From Brevibacterium sp. 'Marine' (lineage in GTDB: Bacteria > Actinomycetota > Actinomycetes > Actinomycetales > Brevibacteriaceae), in NCBI RefSeq assembly GCF_012844365.1, contig NZ_CP051626.1:2542001-2606000 (forward strand): 64,000 nt of DNA. The letters run 5' to 3'. Made by a program: the position numbers and the translations under genes. The first letter of the stretch is position 1; each line of letters begins with the position of its first letter. The notes under the pieces are model-generated. The model saw nothing but the letters and a program-made list of their open reading frames with translations. It searched no databases and was not told where the DNA came from. Shown here piece by piece: positions 53,324 to 62,385 of this stretch.

Positions 53324-54550
53324 ATGATTTCGCACGACAAGAAAGAGTCAGTCTTCGAATTGAAGAAATACGGCGGATACAAGTCATACGAGTACCTAGA
53401 AGCCGGAGTCGACTACATCGATTTCAAACTCGCGCCCGAATTCGATCGAGCACCAAAGCACGACCTAGATCTTGACGACGTCGAGGCGCAGCGTACGGCG
53501 CAGCTGCTCAGGGATAACATCGTGATTAGTCTTCACGATCATCCAACTGTATTTCCAGAAGACATGTCTGAGACTCGTGCATACAACCGCACCGGTCGCC
53601 AGCGGACCGGCTACGCGGGGCTTGCCAAATCAGGGATGACTGTTGTGTTCGACAACATGATGGACGGAACAGCCTGTGTGACGAGCAAGTTCGGCTGGAA
53701 GTTCGACGACGTCATCTATGACTTGGGAATGCGACTGAGCGATATCGCACACCAGGACTTCGTCACCTTGTGTCGGAACGCTGAAGACATCAACCAAGCT
53801 CATGAAACCGGCAACGTGACTCTCGTAATGAGCCTTGAGGCCGCGACACCAATCGAGAACGAATTAGACCGTCTCGACATCCTCTACGGCCTCGGAATCC
53901 GCTCGATGGGGATCGCCTACTCTGAGTCGAATGCACTAGGCAGCGGACTCAAAGAGCCCGGGGACGGCGGCCTGACCATGTTCGGCCGTCAGGCAGTCAA
54001 ACGTATGAATCAGCTCGGCATCGCCATTGATGTATCCCACTCGAGCGACCAAACGTGCCTCGACACCATCGAACATTCTGAGGCACCTGTGCTCATCACT
54101 CATGCCGGCGCACGGGCAATCTGGCCAACGAAACGCATGAAGCCGGATGAGGTGCTCAAGGCGTGCGCAGAGTCAGGTGGAGTAATCGGTCTTGAAGCTG
54201 CGCCCCACACCTCACTCTCTCATGATCATATTGAGCATTCGATTGACTCGGTGATGGATCACTTCGAGTACTGCGTCGAACTCATGGGGATCGACCACGT
54301 GTCCTTTGGGCCGGACACTTTGTATGGCGACCACGTCGGGCTTCATGATGAGTTCGCCTCCAACCTCGGAGTTCACAATGCCACTGCCGCACCGGACTAT
54401 CCCAAGATGCCCTACGTATCAGGAATGGAAAACCCTACTGAATGCTTCTTCAACATCGTCGGCTGGCTCGTCAAGCATGGGTACTCAGATGAGGACATCG
54501 TCAAGGTGATCAGCAGCAATACCCTGCGGGCGCTAAACTTCATCTGGTGA
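53324..54550 (+). CDS. Membrane-dipeptidase-like metalloenzyme (peptidase M19 / COG2355)
   Basis: 408 residues from ATG 53324; an ATG at 53306 is too close to its AGGGG. M19 features are the bridging glutamate in LVMSLEAATPIENE, the histidines in AIDVSHSSDQT and VLITHAGARAIW, and the aspartate in VSFGPDTLYGD. The N-terminal HxD of renal dipeptidases reads HDH in IVISLHDHPTVF, so a metal ligand may differ. No signal peptide is seen, so it is probably cytoplasmic. It could hydrolyse a dipeptide or act as an amidohydrolase. The Na+ symporter downstream probably imports its substrate, and the divergent Lrp regulator its control. Confidence 0.82.
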   Translation: MISHDKKESVFELKKYGGYKSYEYLEAGVDYIDFKLAPEFDRAPKHDLDLDDVEAQRTAQLLRDNIVISLHDHPTVFPEDMSETRAYNRTGRQRTGYAGLAKSGMTVVFDNMMDGTACVTSKFGWKFDDVIYDLGMRLSDIAHQDFVTLCRNAEDINQAHETGNVTLVMSLEAATPIENELDRLDILYGLGIRSMGIAYSESNALGSGLKEPGDGGLTMFGRQAVKRMNQLGIAIDVSHSSDQTCLDTIEHSEAPVLITHAGARAIWPTKRMKPDEVLKACAESGGVIGLEAAPHTSLSHDHIEHSIDSVMDHFEYCVELMGIDHVSFGPDTLYGDHVGLHDEFASNLGVHNATAAPDYPKMPYVSGMENPTECFFNIVGWLVKHGYSDEDIVKVISSNTLRALNFIW

Positions 54551-54569
54551 ACGTCGGACATCGTCGATA

Positions 54570-55458
54570 TTGATGAAATCGATACAGATATTCGAGTTCG
54601 GAAGTCCAAGCGTACTAACAATCGCTGACATTCCTGCTAGTACCGGCGATGATTCACAGGTAAGCGTCAACATTTCGCATGCAGCGTTAAATTGGTTAGA
54701 TATCGCGATCCGCCAAGGAATTTCAGGACCTGGGATCCGGCTACCACAAAGGCTGCCCACGTCATGGGCGCTGACACGTCAGGCACTGTTGTCTATGTCG
54801 GCAAGACTGCAAACACAGATCTCCAGGTGGGTGAACCTGTCGTCATATATCCCGGCCTCTCGTGCGATGCCTGTGCGAGATGCCGCTCAGGTGACACAAC
54901 GATGTGTGGACACTACAAATTGATGGGTGAGGATGTCGATGGGGTGCAGGGGGCGGTGTCGCACAAGCTGCGATACATCTCGCTGTCGCTTCCGGGGCGA
55001 AGGTCATCGCTGGGACCCGTCATCGCGGTAAGGCCGAGCTCAGTCTCGCCGCGATGGGAGCCGAGATCGTGGTCGACACTTCAAATCCCGATTGGGTGAG
55101 TGAGTTGGCTGTATTCACACAGGGTCGTGGAGTAGATGTTGTTGTCGACCCTATCGGAGCCGCGACCTGGAAACGCTCTATCAATGCCCTCTCCACCGGT
55201 GGTCGCCTAGCCACGTGCGGTGCAGCAACCGGAGACTCTGTCGAGATCAGCATCCGCGAAATTTATCAGCACCACCGTTCGATCGTCGGGGCGCCGATGA
55301 ACGGCATACGGCAGTTTCACGCTGCGACGAGAATGGTCTCGACTAAAAGATTGAAACCGACGGTAGATTCCACCTATTCATTCGGTTCTGTGCAGAGGGC
55401 TCACCAACGACTATCTCCCTCCGAGGGATTCGGAAGAATTGTCCTTGCGGTCGATTAG
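54570..55458 (+). pseudogene. Broken zinc-type alcohol dehydrogenase/quinone oxidoreductase gene
   Basis: The MDR family sequence is spread over three frames. It starts with SIQIFEFGSPSVLTIADIPA and NISHAALNWLDIAIRQG (54573-54720). It shifts to TTKAAHVMGADTSGTVVYVG and the structural zinc cysteines GLSCDACARCRSGDTTMCGH (about 54740-54915). It then shifts again to AKVIAGTRHRGKAELSLAAMGAEIVVD and RGVDVVVDPIGAATW up to the stop at 55458. About 70 residues of the catalytic/Rossmann middle are missing between the last two parts. With at least two frame changes and a deletion, no active enzyme is expected. Confidence 0.82.
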
Positions 55459-55519
55459 CTTTGGTCAATGACGACTAACCGATAAACGATTGACCACATC
55501 AGAAAGAGAAGTCACTGCC

Positions 55520-55699
55520 ATGCAATTACTACAAACATTTGGCCAACCTGTTGTCATTTGGATGTTCTTCGGGTTCGCAATCATGATCGGAGGACTCATC
55601 CTCCAATCGATCTATTTCAACGGCTCGTCCAATCAGCCTTCCACCGGTGAGACACCAAAGTCTCGATCGGCCGATGATCACAACGAATTGGAATCCTGA
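55520..55699 (+). CDS. Small single-helix membrane protein, putative symporter accessory subunit
   Basis: 59 residues from ATG 55520: one hydrophobic helix (about 13-33, VVIWMFFGFAIMIGGLILQSI) and a polar tail (SSNQPSTGETPKSRSADDHNE). Its stop is 2 nt before the ATG of the sodium:solute symporter, so they are co-translated. Other SSS carriers have tiny partner proteins encoded just upstream (for example PanF with YhdT, and DUF4212-linked carriers), and a similar role is inferred. It is too short to assign to a family. Confidence 0.65.
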   Translation: MQLLQTFGQPVVIWMFFGFAIMIGGLILQSIYFNGSSNQPSTGETPKSRSADDHNELES

Positions 55700-55701
55700 T
55701 C

Positions 55702-57147
55702 ATGTCTTTTACGACAGTCTTCATCATCGTCTTTGCGATCTTCGTGATCGTCGTCCTCATTGAAGGGCTGCGAAGCGCGAAGTCCCAATCAGGAGAGAAA
55801 GATTTCCTTGTCGCGGGGCGAGGCATGGGAGCGTGGGTAGGAGGAGCGAGCATCGCCGCGACCCAAATGAGCGCAGGAACGTTCGTCGGAACGATGGGGA
55901 TCCACTATCTCACCGGTTCATCGTTCCTCATGCCCACTATTGGAATCTGGCTAGCTTTCATATTCGCCGGATTCGTCATCGCGCCGCGTCTCCACCGATA
56001 CATCGATAAAACGGGGGCATTGACCTTTCCTGACTTCATCGGTGACCGGTATGGACAGAAACTACCTCGCGTTGTAATCACCGTACTGCTGATCGGGTCG
56101 TATCTGATCTTCCTGTCTGCGCAGTATCAGGCAGGAGGAATCGTCTTCCAACAGATCTTTGACATCCCCTTCTACTGGGGGTCAACGATTCTCATGGTCT
56201 TCATCGTGATCTACACCGTGGTGGGCGGAATGACCGCAGTGATGCGGACCGACTTCGTCCAGCAGATCGTAATGAGCCTGGCCGTTGTCATTGGGGTACC
56301 AGTCGCCATCCACGCGGCTGGTGGCATCGGCGAACTACCAACAGAGTTTAACGACATTGGCGCTGAGTTCGCTGGTTGGAACTATAGTTGGGTCGATCTG
56401 TTGGGCTTTGTCATGGGATTCGGATTTGCAGCAATGGTGGCCCCGGTCCTCCTCATGCGGTTCTATGCGATGAGGGATGCGAAAACATGTGCTCGTGGCT
56501 CACTCGTCGCCGTCTTCTTCACAATGATCACATTCGGTTGCGTGGCAATAATCGGCATGTCAATGCGAATCATCAGCCCCGATTTAGAATCGCCCGACCT
56601 AGCATCTAGCGTCTTCGCCACTGAGGTGTTGCCGAGCTTCCTCGGCGCATTGATGCTCACCGCAGTACTGGCTGCTGTACTCAGCACCGTTGACTCGGTG
56701 TTGCTAGTGATCGGTCCGGCATTCTCCCATGATCTCTATGGGAAGATTCTGCGTCCGCAAGCCACAGAGAGACAACGCCTAAGAACGGCACGGATAGCCA
56801 CGATCGTCTTCGGAGCGCTACCGATTCTCCTCACATTCATGCAACTCGATGTAGTGCAATTCATTGTTCTTGCCTATGCTGCGCTAGTCGGTTCGACAGT
56901 GTTCGCTCCCCTAGTGTTGGGGATCTTTTGGGAACGAGCGAACACTGCGGGGGCAATGACCGCCATGGTGGGTGGATTCTCGGTCTGTTTGATCTGGTAT
57001 CTCATCGGCCAGCCGTATTTCGCGCCAGTGGTACCAGGAATCATCGTCAACGTGCTAGCTATGGCGATTGTGTCGCCGCTAACGAAGAGGCCAGAGCCAC
57101 AGACATTGGAACCCTTCTTCGACCAACCAGACAAAGTTCGAACCTAA
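55702..57147 (+). CDS. Sodium:solute symporter (SSS family)
   Basis: 481 residues with about 13 transmembrane helices. The N-terminal cytoplasmic loop EKDFLVAGRGMGAWVGGASIAATQMSAGTFVG is the SSS hallmark and includes Na+-site residues. The later GALMLTAVLAAVLSTVDSVLLVIGPAFSHDLY contains the second sodium-site serines of TM8. LSTVDS-type motifs are shared with pantothenate, proline and monocarboxylate carriers. It lies in one direction with the dipeptidase and the small protein, so a peptide, amino acid or acid substrate is likely. The cluster ends at the intact trmH gene. Confidence 0.88.
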   Translation: MSFTTVFIIVFAIFVIVVLIEGLRSAKSQSGEKDFLVAGRGMGAWVGGASIAATQMSAGTFVGTMGIHYLTGSSFLMPTIGIWLAFIFAGFVIAPRLHRYIDKTGALTFPDFIGDRYGQKLPRVVITVLLIGSYLIFLSAQYQAGGIVFQQIFDIPFYWGSTILMVFIVIYTVVGGMTAVMRTDFVQQIVMSLAVVIGVPVAIHAAGGIGELPTEFNDIGAEFAGWNYSWVDLLGFVMGFGFAAMVAPVLLMRFYAMRDAKTCARGSLVAVFFTMITFGCVAIIGMSMRIISPDLESPDLASSVFATEVLPSFLGALMLTAVLAAVLSTVDSVLLVIGPAFSHDLYGKILRPQATERQRLRTARIATIVFGALPILLTFMQLDVVQFIVLAYAALVGSTVFAPLVLGIFWERANTAGAMTAMVGGFSVCLIWYLIGQPYFAPVVPGIIVNVLAMAIVSPLTKRPEPQTLEPFFDQPDKVRT

Positions 57148-57300
57148 TACAACGCCGATAGCTTAGAAGACGTTGCAGGTCTGGCGAGGAAGTCCGCCGA
57201 TCGGGAGGCGGAATCCGCCTGCGAAAACCCAGAGCTTGATCCCTCCTCCGATTCTGCTCGGTACCACCACGAATTGGTTTCGATGCCTCCGCCCAGCCGT

Positions 57301-58122
57301 TCACATCCGCTGGTTGCGAGCACTCTCGTAAATGCAGACCCCGGCAGCGGTGCCGAGGTTGAGGCTTTCGGCCGAGCCGTAGATCGGAACAGCGACAGAC
57401 GCATCACACAACGACAGATCCTCGGCGCTCATCCCCCAGGCCTCGTTTCCAAAGACCCAGGCGGTCCGTGCGGTGAGATCCAGGCCTGTATCCCACGGGT
57501 GGTGAAGATCGTGGGCTTCGTCGTTGGCGTCGGCGGCGAGCACCTGCAGGCCGCGGGCACGGGCCAGTTCGGTGACCTCGGACAGGCCGACTCCGGTGAC
57601 GACGGGAATGTGGAAGAGCGAGCCGGCAGTCGAGCGCACGACCTTGTCGTTGTAGACATCCACCGACGACGACGTCAGCACCACGGCATCGGCTCCCGCG
57701 GCATCGGCCAGTCGGATGATCGTACCGGCATTGCCCGGATCACGCACCTGCGACAGGACGACGACAAGCTGAGCTTCCTTGTCGAGCACCGAGGTCAGCT
57801 CCACGTCCAGGGTCTTGCACACGGCCACGACACCTTGGGAGTTCACGGTCGATGCGAGCTCGGTGAGTACCTCGGGGGTGACGATGCTGCACTGCATGCG
57901 GCCGTGCTTCGCCGCGGAGACGAACGAGGGATGCTCCGCGGCGGCCTCCTCGGTGATGAAGAGCTCAACGACAGCGCCCTTGCGCGCCAGTGCCTCCCGC
58001 ACGGCCTGCGGACCCTCGACGAGGAACTGCCCCGTGGCCTTGCGGTCGCGACGCTTGAGCAGCTTCGCGGCGTTCTTGATCCGCTTCGACTGAGGCGAGG
58101 AGATGACGTCAGGGAGTTTCAT
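57301..58122 (-). CDS. SpoU/TrmH family RNA 2'-O-methyltransferase
   Basis: 273 residues. The N-terminal substrate-binding domain (SPQSKRIKNAAKLLKRRDRKATGQFLVEGPQAV) is followed by the SPOUT fold with all three motifs: LSQVRDPGNAGTIIRLADAAG (motif 1), VFGNEAWGMS (motif 2) and VPIYGSAESLNLGTAAGVCIYE (motif 3). It uses SAM to methylate ribose in rRNA or tRNA. It lies after rplT, as usual in this phylum, but pheS, its usual next neighbour, is 12 kb away. A truncated copy of its 3' half is present at 51391-51873. Confidence 0.9.
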   Translation of the reverse strand: MKLPDVISSPQSKRIKNAAKLLKRRDRKATGQFLVEGPQAVREALARKGAVVELFITEEAAAEHPSFVSAAKHGRMQCSIVTPEVLTELASTVNSQGVVAVCKTLDVELTSVLDKEAQLVVVLSQVRDPGNAGTIIRLADAAGADAVVLTSSSVDVYNDKVVRSTAGSLFHIPVVTGVGLSEVTELARARGLQVLAADANDEAHDLHHPWDTGLDLTARTAWVFGNEAWGMSAEDLSLCDASVAVPIYGSAESLNLGTAAGVCIYESARNQRM

Positions 58123-58223
58123 GAAACCGTGTTCTCGATCCGTTGAGTGCTGAAGTGGAAGAAGTGGTGGCTGAGGAGACAGGAGCCGATCTGGGGACCA
58201 GGCGGGCCCCGACAGAACGACCG

Positions 58224-58256
58224 ACGGCCCCGAACCTGCAGTTCGGGGCCGTCGTC
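58224..58256 (-). terminator. Terminator of the infC-rpmI-rplT operon
   Basis: CGACGGCCCCGAA (58224-58236) and TTCGGGGCCGTCG (58244-58256) form a perfect 13-bp stem with a 7-nt loop, 57 bp after the rplT stop. No T-run follows. The trmH gene lies beyond it and may be read partly by read-through. Confidence 0.7.
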
Positions 58257-58312
58257 GATCACCGAGGCGATCGGTCAGTCACTGTGTGACCGGAGTCTTG
58301 AGTCGACGCTGC

Positions 58313-58702
58313 TCAGGCGGCGTCGGTCTTCGCTGCGTTGACGTCAGCAGGAAGAGCATCCTTGGCGACCTTGACCAGGTGCGCGAAGGTGGCCGAGTCG
58401 TTCACGGCGAGCTCGGCGAGCATGCGACGGTCGACCTCGACTCCAGCGGCCTTGAGGCCCTGGATGAAACGGTTGTAGGTCATGCCGTTGGCGCGGGCGC
58501 CGGCGTTGATGCGCTGGATCCAGAGACGACGGAAGTCGCCCTTGCGCTTGCGACGGTCACGGTAGCTGTAGACCAGCGAGTGGATGACCTGTTCTTTGGC
58601 TTTGCGGTACAGGCGCGAGCGCTGTCCGCGGTAGCCGCTTGCCCGGTCGAGGATGACCCGGCGCTTCTTGTGAGCGTTGACCGCTCTCTTCACACGTGCC
58701 AC
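58313..58702 (-). CDS. rplT: 50S ribosomal protein L20
   Basis: 129 residues: [66 protein letters not shown] and a typical C-terminus with a short Ala/Asp tail. L20 is an early assembly protein of the large subunit. It is the third gene of the infC operon. Confidence 0.98.
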   Translation of the reverse strand: MARVKRAVNAHKKRRVILDRASGYRGQRSRLYRKAKEQVIHSLVYSYRDRRKRKGDFRRLWIQRINAGARANGMTYNRFIQGLKAAGVEVDRRMLAELAVNDSATFAHLVKVAKDALPADVNAAKTDAA

Positions 58703-58829
58703 GTGTTACTCCTTTGAAAAGTTCGTATCTGCCGGCGGTGCCGGACTCTGGTTCAAGCTGAGACAGCCGATGTCGACTGCCCGTGGGAGTTCCCGGCTGC
58801 TGCCGGAAAGCGAAGACCCGAAAGGGGTC

Positions 58830-59036
58830 TCACCTGCCCTTGAGCTTGCCCAGAAGCTTGCGGGCCTTGGCGCGGTCGCCACCGGTGATGACCTGGTCGG
58901 TGGACACGCGGCGCTTACGAGCCGAGGTCTTGCCCTCGAACTTGTGCTGGTTGTTCACGCCTTCACGCATGATCTTGCCACTGCCAGTCACGCGCATGCG
59001 CTTCTTGGCGCTGCTGTTCGTCTTCTGCTTCGGCAT
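58830..59036 (-). CDS. rpmI: 50S ribosomal protein L35
   Basis: 68 residues: MPKQKTNSSAKKRMRVTGSG, then KHKFEGKTSARKRR-type basic sequence (NNQHKFEGKTSARKRRVSTD). It has the standard length and position between infC and rplT. An AAAGGAG-like site precedes the ATG. Confidence 0.97.
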   Translation of the reverse strand: MPKQKTNSSAKKRMRVTGSGKIMREGVNNQHKFEGKTSARKRRVSTDQVITGGDRAKARKLLGKLKGR

Positions 59037-59136
59037 AGTGCCGTTCTCCTTTGCAATTCGTTGCCGACGTCGACCGCCTGCAACTACTTCACACGCACAG
59101 TCCAGGACGGGCCTGGAACGCGACGTACTTAATTTT

Positions 59137-59766
59137 TCACGCGTCCGGGCGAGCTGAGTTCTTCTCGGCAGCGACCCGATCGCGACGGGACTTCACCTCA
59201 GCGGACTTGCCCTTGGCACCAGCCGATGCCTTCCGGGCCTCCGCCTTGGCGTCAGACTTTGACTTGTGCGGGGCGATGACCATCACCATGTTGCGTCCGT
59301 CGACTCGCGGTGAGGACTCAACGGAGCCGAGGTCGGACACATCTTCGGCCAAGCGGTTGAGCAGCTTGATGCCCATCTCGGGGCGGGACTGCTCACGTCC
59401 GCGGAACATGATCATGACCTTGACCTTGTCGCCGCCTTCGAGGAAGCGGGTGACGTGGCCCTTCTTCGTCTCGTAATCGTGTTCGTCGATCTTGAGACGG
59501 AAGCGGATCTCCTTCAGCGCAGTGTTCGCCTGGTTCTTCCGAGCTTCTCTGGCCTTCTGGGCAGATTCATATTTGAATTTTCCGTAGTCCATGAGCTTGG
59601 CTACGGGTGGCTTCGCCTGTGGGGCTACCTCGACGAGGTCGAGACCTGCCTCAGCGGCGAGATCGAGTGCCTTGCGAATGGCAACGATACCGACCTGTTC
59701 ACCATTGGGTCCGACCAACCGGACCTCGGGAACCCGAATCCGGTCATTGATGCGCGTCTCGCTGAT
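59137..59766 (-). CDS. infC: Translation initiation factor IF-3, predicted AUC start codon
   Basis: 209 residues if translation starts at ATC 59764-59766, giving [20 protein letters not shown], which matches the conserved IF-3 N-terminus. AAGGAG lies 7 nt before this ATC, and no ATG, GTG or TTG in that frame fits the ribosome binding site. The first standard codon (TTG, 59718) would cut off 16 conserved residues. infC genes are known for rare start codons (AUU, AUC, AUA) through which IF-3 represses its own synthesis. The two IF-3 domains are intact ([50 protein letters not shown]), with an Ala/Lys-rich C-terminal tail of about 30 residues. Confidence 0.93.
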   Translation of the reverse strand: MSETRINDRIRVPEVRLVGPNGEQVGIVAIRKALDLAAEAGLDLVEVAPQAKPPVAKLMDYGKFKYESAQKAREARKNQANTALKEIRFRLKIDEHDYETKKGHVTRFLEGGDKVKVMIMFRGREQSRPEMGIKLLNRLAEDVSDLGSVESSPRVDGRNMVMVIAPHKSKSDAKAEARKASAGAKGKSAEVKSRRDRVAAEKNSARPDA

Positions 59767-59992
59767 GTGTTCACTCCTTTTTGCTCAAATGTGGTCGTGG
59801 CAACGAAAAAGGCTCCCGTTGACACATGCCAAGGGAGCCTGCACACACGAGCAGTACGGTAGACGTACGTTCAGTGAATACACCTCGATCTGCAGCCTTT
59901 CGGACAATGCCCGAAGGACAGATCTTTGGACCCGATCGCTCTTCGCGATCAAGGTGGGAGACAGACTCCGCTTCGCACCAGCTACCAGTGTA
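59767..59992 (-). promoter_or_regulatory. Structured infC leader with attenuator
   Basis: A TACACT -10 box (59992-59987 on the minus strand) predicts a leader of about 210 nt before infC. In order, it can fold GATCGC/GCGATC (59945-59950 with 59934-59939), CCTTCGG/CCGAAAGG (59917-59896), and GTACG/CGTAC (59868-59854). It ends in an intrinsic-terminator-like hairpin, GGCTCCC/GGGAGCC (59839-59811), followed by TTTTT (59810-59806). A terminator only 40 nt before the infC start codon is the layout of an attenuator. Actinobacterial or L20/IF-3-type autoregulation is possible; the ligand is unknown. Confidence 0.6.
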
Positions 59993-60066
59993 CTACGCTT
60001 CATGACTCTTCGCACATCGAGGCCCTGGTGTGATCGCCGCGTTGATTTATATGTCAAGCTTATGGC

Positions 60067-60438
60067 ATGAGTTCTGAAGAATCTGTTCCCGCCGAGGCGA
60101 TCGCCGACGTTACGCGCGACATCGCCGAGGTCCCCGCTGTCGAGGTCATCACCTCCAGTGCCGTCCACCTCATGTCCGCCGCCGCCGTCAAGTGCGGCCT
60201 GGCCGAGGACACCGCCGAAGGCCACGGCGCCGACCTCCAGGACCTCGATGAGGCCCGCAAGCTGATCACCGCGCTGGCCGGCTTCGTCACCGGTGCCGCC
60301 ACCGTGATCGGCGACCACCACGCCCGCCCGCTGCGCGATGGACTCCGCAGCCTGCAGCTGGCATTCCGCGAGGCCTCGGAGATTCCCGACGCCCCCGGCG
60401 AAGGCCCCGGAGAGAAGTTCACCGGCCCCGTCCGCTGA
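60067..60438 (+). CDS. DUF1844 family protein
   Basis: 123 residues. The core EVITSSAVHLMSAAAVKCGL, DLDEARKLITALAGFVTGA and HARPLRDGLRSLQLAFREAS is the DUF1844 pattern, nearly always found next to infC in actinobacteria. It is a small cytoplasmic helical protein of unknown function. It is divergent from infC, and its end is marked by a 13-bp hairpin terminator at 60454-60484. Confidence 0.88.
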   Translation: MSSEESVPAEAIADVTRDIAEVPAVEVITSSAVHLMSAAAVKCGLAEDTAEGHGADLQDLDEARKLITALAGFVTGAATVIGDHHARPLRDGLRSLQLAFREASEIPDAPGEGPGEKFTGPVR

Positions 60439-60453
60439 CACATCCATCACCGA

Positions 60454-60484
60454 GGCGGCCCCCGACCATTCGTCGGGGGCCGCC
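60454..60484 (+). terminator. Terminator after the DUF1844 gene
   Basis: GGCGGCCCCCGAC (60454-60466) pairs with GTCGGGGGCCGCC (60472-60484): 13 bp, loop of 5 nt (CATTC). It is followed by TTCGTCT. It lies 15 bp after the stop codon. Confidence 0.75.
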
Positions 60485-60596
60485 TTCGTCTGTGGCCCAG
60501 CCGATCGCCGGGGAGGATGGCCCACCGAGTCCGCCGAATCTCCGGTGCAGCGTCTCGGCTACGAGGTGACTCCGAAGACGAAGCATTGTTGACGGA

Positions 60597-60959
60597 TCAG
60601 GGATCCTCATCTATTCGCTCCGCCTGCGCCTTGATGCCGCGGAGGCGACGATCCCATCCTTGGGCGACGACACCGAGCAGATCGGATACTTCGCGGATCT
60701 GCGACGGACTCACCGAGTGCACGCGTCGGGATGATCGGGTCGCCGAACTCACAATTCCTCCGCTCTCGAGAATCCGCAGCTGCTTGGACACGGCCTGTCG
60801 GCTCAGCCCGAGATCACGTGCCACGGCGCCGGCGTCATCGGGCGACTGGGACAGCCGTACCAGGATGCGGCGTCTCGTGTGGTCGGCCAGCGCCTTGAAG
60901 ACGAGATCCGCCTCGTCCGACAGCAATCTGTGCTGAACGGAATCGTCTGCAGAATTCAT
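60597..60959 (-). CDS. ArsR-type winged-helix regulator
   Basis: 120 residues: VFKALADHTRRRILVRLSQSPDDAGAVARDLGLSRQAVSKQLRILESGGIV is the ArsR HTH. There is no obvious metal-binding cysteine pair in the recognition region, so it is probably not a metal sensor. It overlaps the stop of the SRPBCC gene (60956-60959). ArsR plus SRPBCC/AHSA1 pairs are frequent two-gene operons, but the ligand is unknown. Confidence 0.82.
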   Translation of the reverse strand: MNSADDSVQHRLLSDEADLVFKALADHTRRRILVRLSQSPDDAGAVARDLGLSRQAVSKQLRILESGGIVSSATRSSRRVHSVSPSQIREVSDLLGVVAQGWDRRLRGIKAQAERIDEDP

Positions 60960-61429
60960 CTCGCCGACACGGCGAGTCCCCTCGCCACCGCGAGCTCTTC
61001 GACCCAGCCTTCGGCATTCTCCTCAAATCGCCGGCGTCGCTCGGCGGCATCGTCGCTGAGCCGGGCGAACCCACTCTCACGGACGGTGAGCAGGACGCCC
61101 TGCCCCTCTGGCTCGATGGTGAAAACGATCGTGTTGTTGGGAAAGTCCTCCAACGGTCCGGGTGTCCCGCCGAGCCAGCGGAATACGGCACGACGAGGCG
61201 GGTCGAGCTCCTCCGTGCCGATGGCGAATTCGCCGACGTTCGGGTCAACCACCCGAGAGACACCGCCCTCAGAACTGATGTCATGCTCGGTGTAGTTGCC
61301 GTCATTGATGAACCAGCCGGGTTCGCTGATGATGTCCCACACAGTTCGCGCGTCAGCGTCGATGTGGATGCTGCGGACGATCTCGTCAGGCACATCATCC
61401 GCAGTGATGGGTACGTCGTCCTCGGTCAC
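60956..61429 (-). CDS. SRPBCC (AHSA1-like) domain protein
   Basis: 157 residues from GTG 61429, chosen because AGAGGA lies 6 nt upstream; a start at 61459 lacks this. The START/Bet v1-like domain shows IVRSIHIDADARTVWDIISEPGWFINDG, PRRAVFRWLGGT, TIVFTIEPEGQGVLLTVRESGF and a final helix, WVEELAVARGL. Members bind hydrophobic ligands or, in Aha1, stimulate Hsp90. It is co-translated with the ArsR regulator. Confidence 0.82.
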   Translation of the reverse strand: MTEDDVPITADDVPDEIVRSIHIDADARTVWDIISEPGWFINDGNYTEHDISSEGGVSRVVDPNVGEFAIGTEELDPPRRAVFRWLGGTPGPLEDFPNNTIVFTIEPEGQGVLLTVRESGFARLSDDAAERRRRFEENAEGWVEELAVARGLAVSAR

Positions 61430-61564
61430 GATGGTTCCTCTCGTCGGTGAGATCGGCACTGGGCCCCGTTGGCGATGACTCTATCTCGCACCCCGCCAAA
61501 GTGCAACCATTCAGTTGCACCCTCATACATCGATCGGCCGCCGATTCCCACCCCGTCCCGCGGT

Positions 61565-62251
61565 TCATTCACCGAGGTTGCCGATGACTCCGCGCATGAG
61601 TTCACCTTCGATTTCGTCGAACCCCGGACCGAATTGGCCGAACCGAAGACCGTTGATCAGACCGATGACAGCGACCCAGATGGTCACGGTTCTCATGATC
61701 GTCCCGTCCGAGTAGTCGAGGCCGAGCTCCTCGAGGCCCGCACGCAGCGGCGCAAGTGCACTCTCAGGACCCTGAGTCACCGAACCGGCCTTGCCCGACT
61801 GGGGCGCGGATGCCCGTTCCGACACTCGACCATCCTCCGCCACCAGCTCCGCGAGCGCGACCATGATGCGCGTCCCCGGCACCACGGTCTCCTCTCGCGG
61901 AGCCTTGTAGTCAGCGATCGGGGTGCCGTAGATGAGCGCCCACCGATTCGGGTGCGCGCGCGACCATTCGAGCATGGTCAGCGCGAGGGCCTTCACGCTC
62001 CGCTCCCCCGCCAGCGCGTCATCGACGGCATCGGCGATCTGCGTGAAGGCATCGCGGATGAGAATGGTCAGCAGCTCATCCCGGCTCTTCACATAGCGGT
62101 AGACCGCGCTGGAGACGACCCCGAGCTCTCGCGCGATCGCGCGCAGCGACAGCCCGTCGACTCCGTCGTCGTCGACCATCCGGTTGCCGATCGCGGTGAT
62201 CTGGGCTTCCGTCTCGATTCGGGCTCGCTGTCGTGGAGTCGTCTCTGTCAT
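61565..62251 (-). CDS. TetR family transcriptional regulator
   Basis: 228 residues. The N-terminal HTH (about 12-58: LSLRAIARELGVVSSAVYRYVKSRDELL) is followed by a C-terminal TetR_C-type domain (WSRAHPNRWALIYGTPI). It is divergent from the NmrA/epimerase gene with 134 bp between starts and probably represses it. The ligand is unknown. Confidence 0.87.
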   Translation of the reverse strand: MTETTPRQRARIETEAQITAIGNRMVDDDGVDGLSLRAIARELGVVSSAVYRYVKSRDELLTILIRDAFTQIADAVDDALAGERSVKALALTMLEWSRAHPNRWALIYGTPIADYKAPREETVVPGTRIMVALAELVAEDGRVSERASAPQSGKAGSVTQGPESALAPLRAGLEELGLDYSDGTIMRTVTIWVAVIGLINGLRFGQFGPGFDEIEGELMRGVIGNLGE

Positions 62252-62385
62252 GACCTCACCCTACGATCCGAGAGCAAAGATAACAATAGTGAGCACTGCT
62301 CTTGAATTGTCGACGCATGCGGCCTACGCTGAATTCCGAGAGCACCGCTCTCTCAATCATGAGAACATCATCGGAAGGACTCGCT

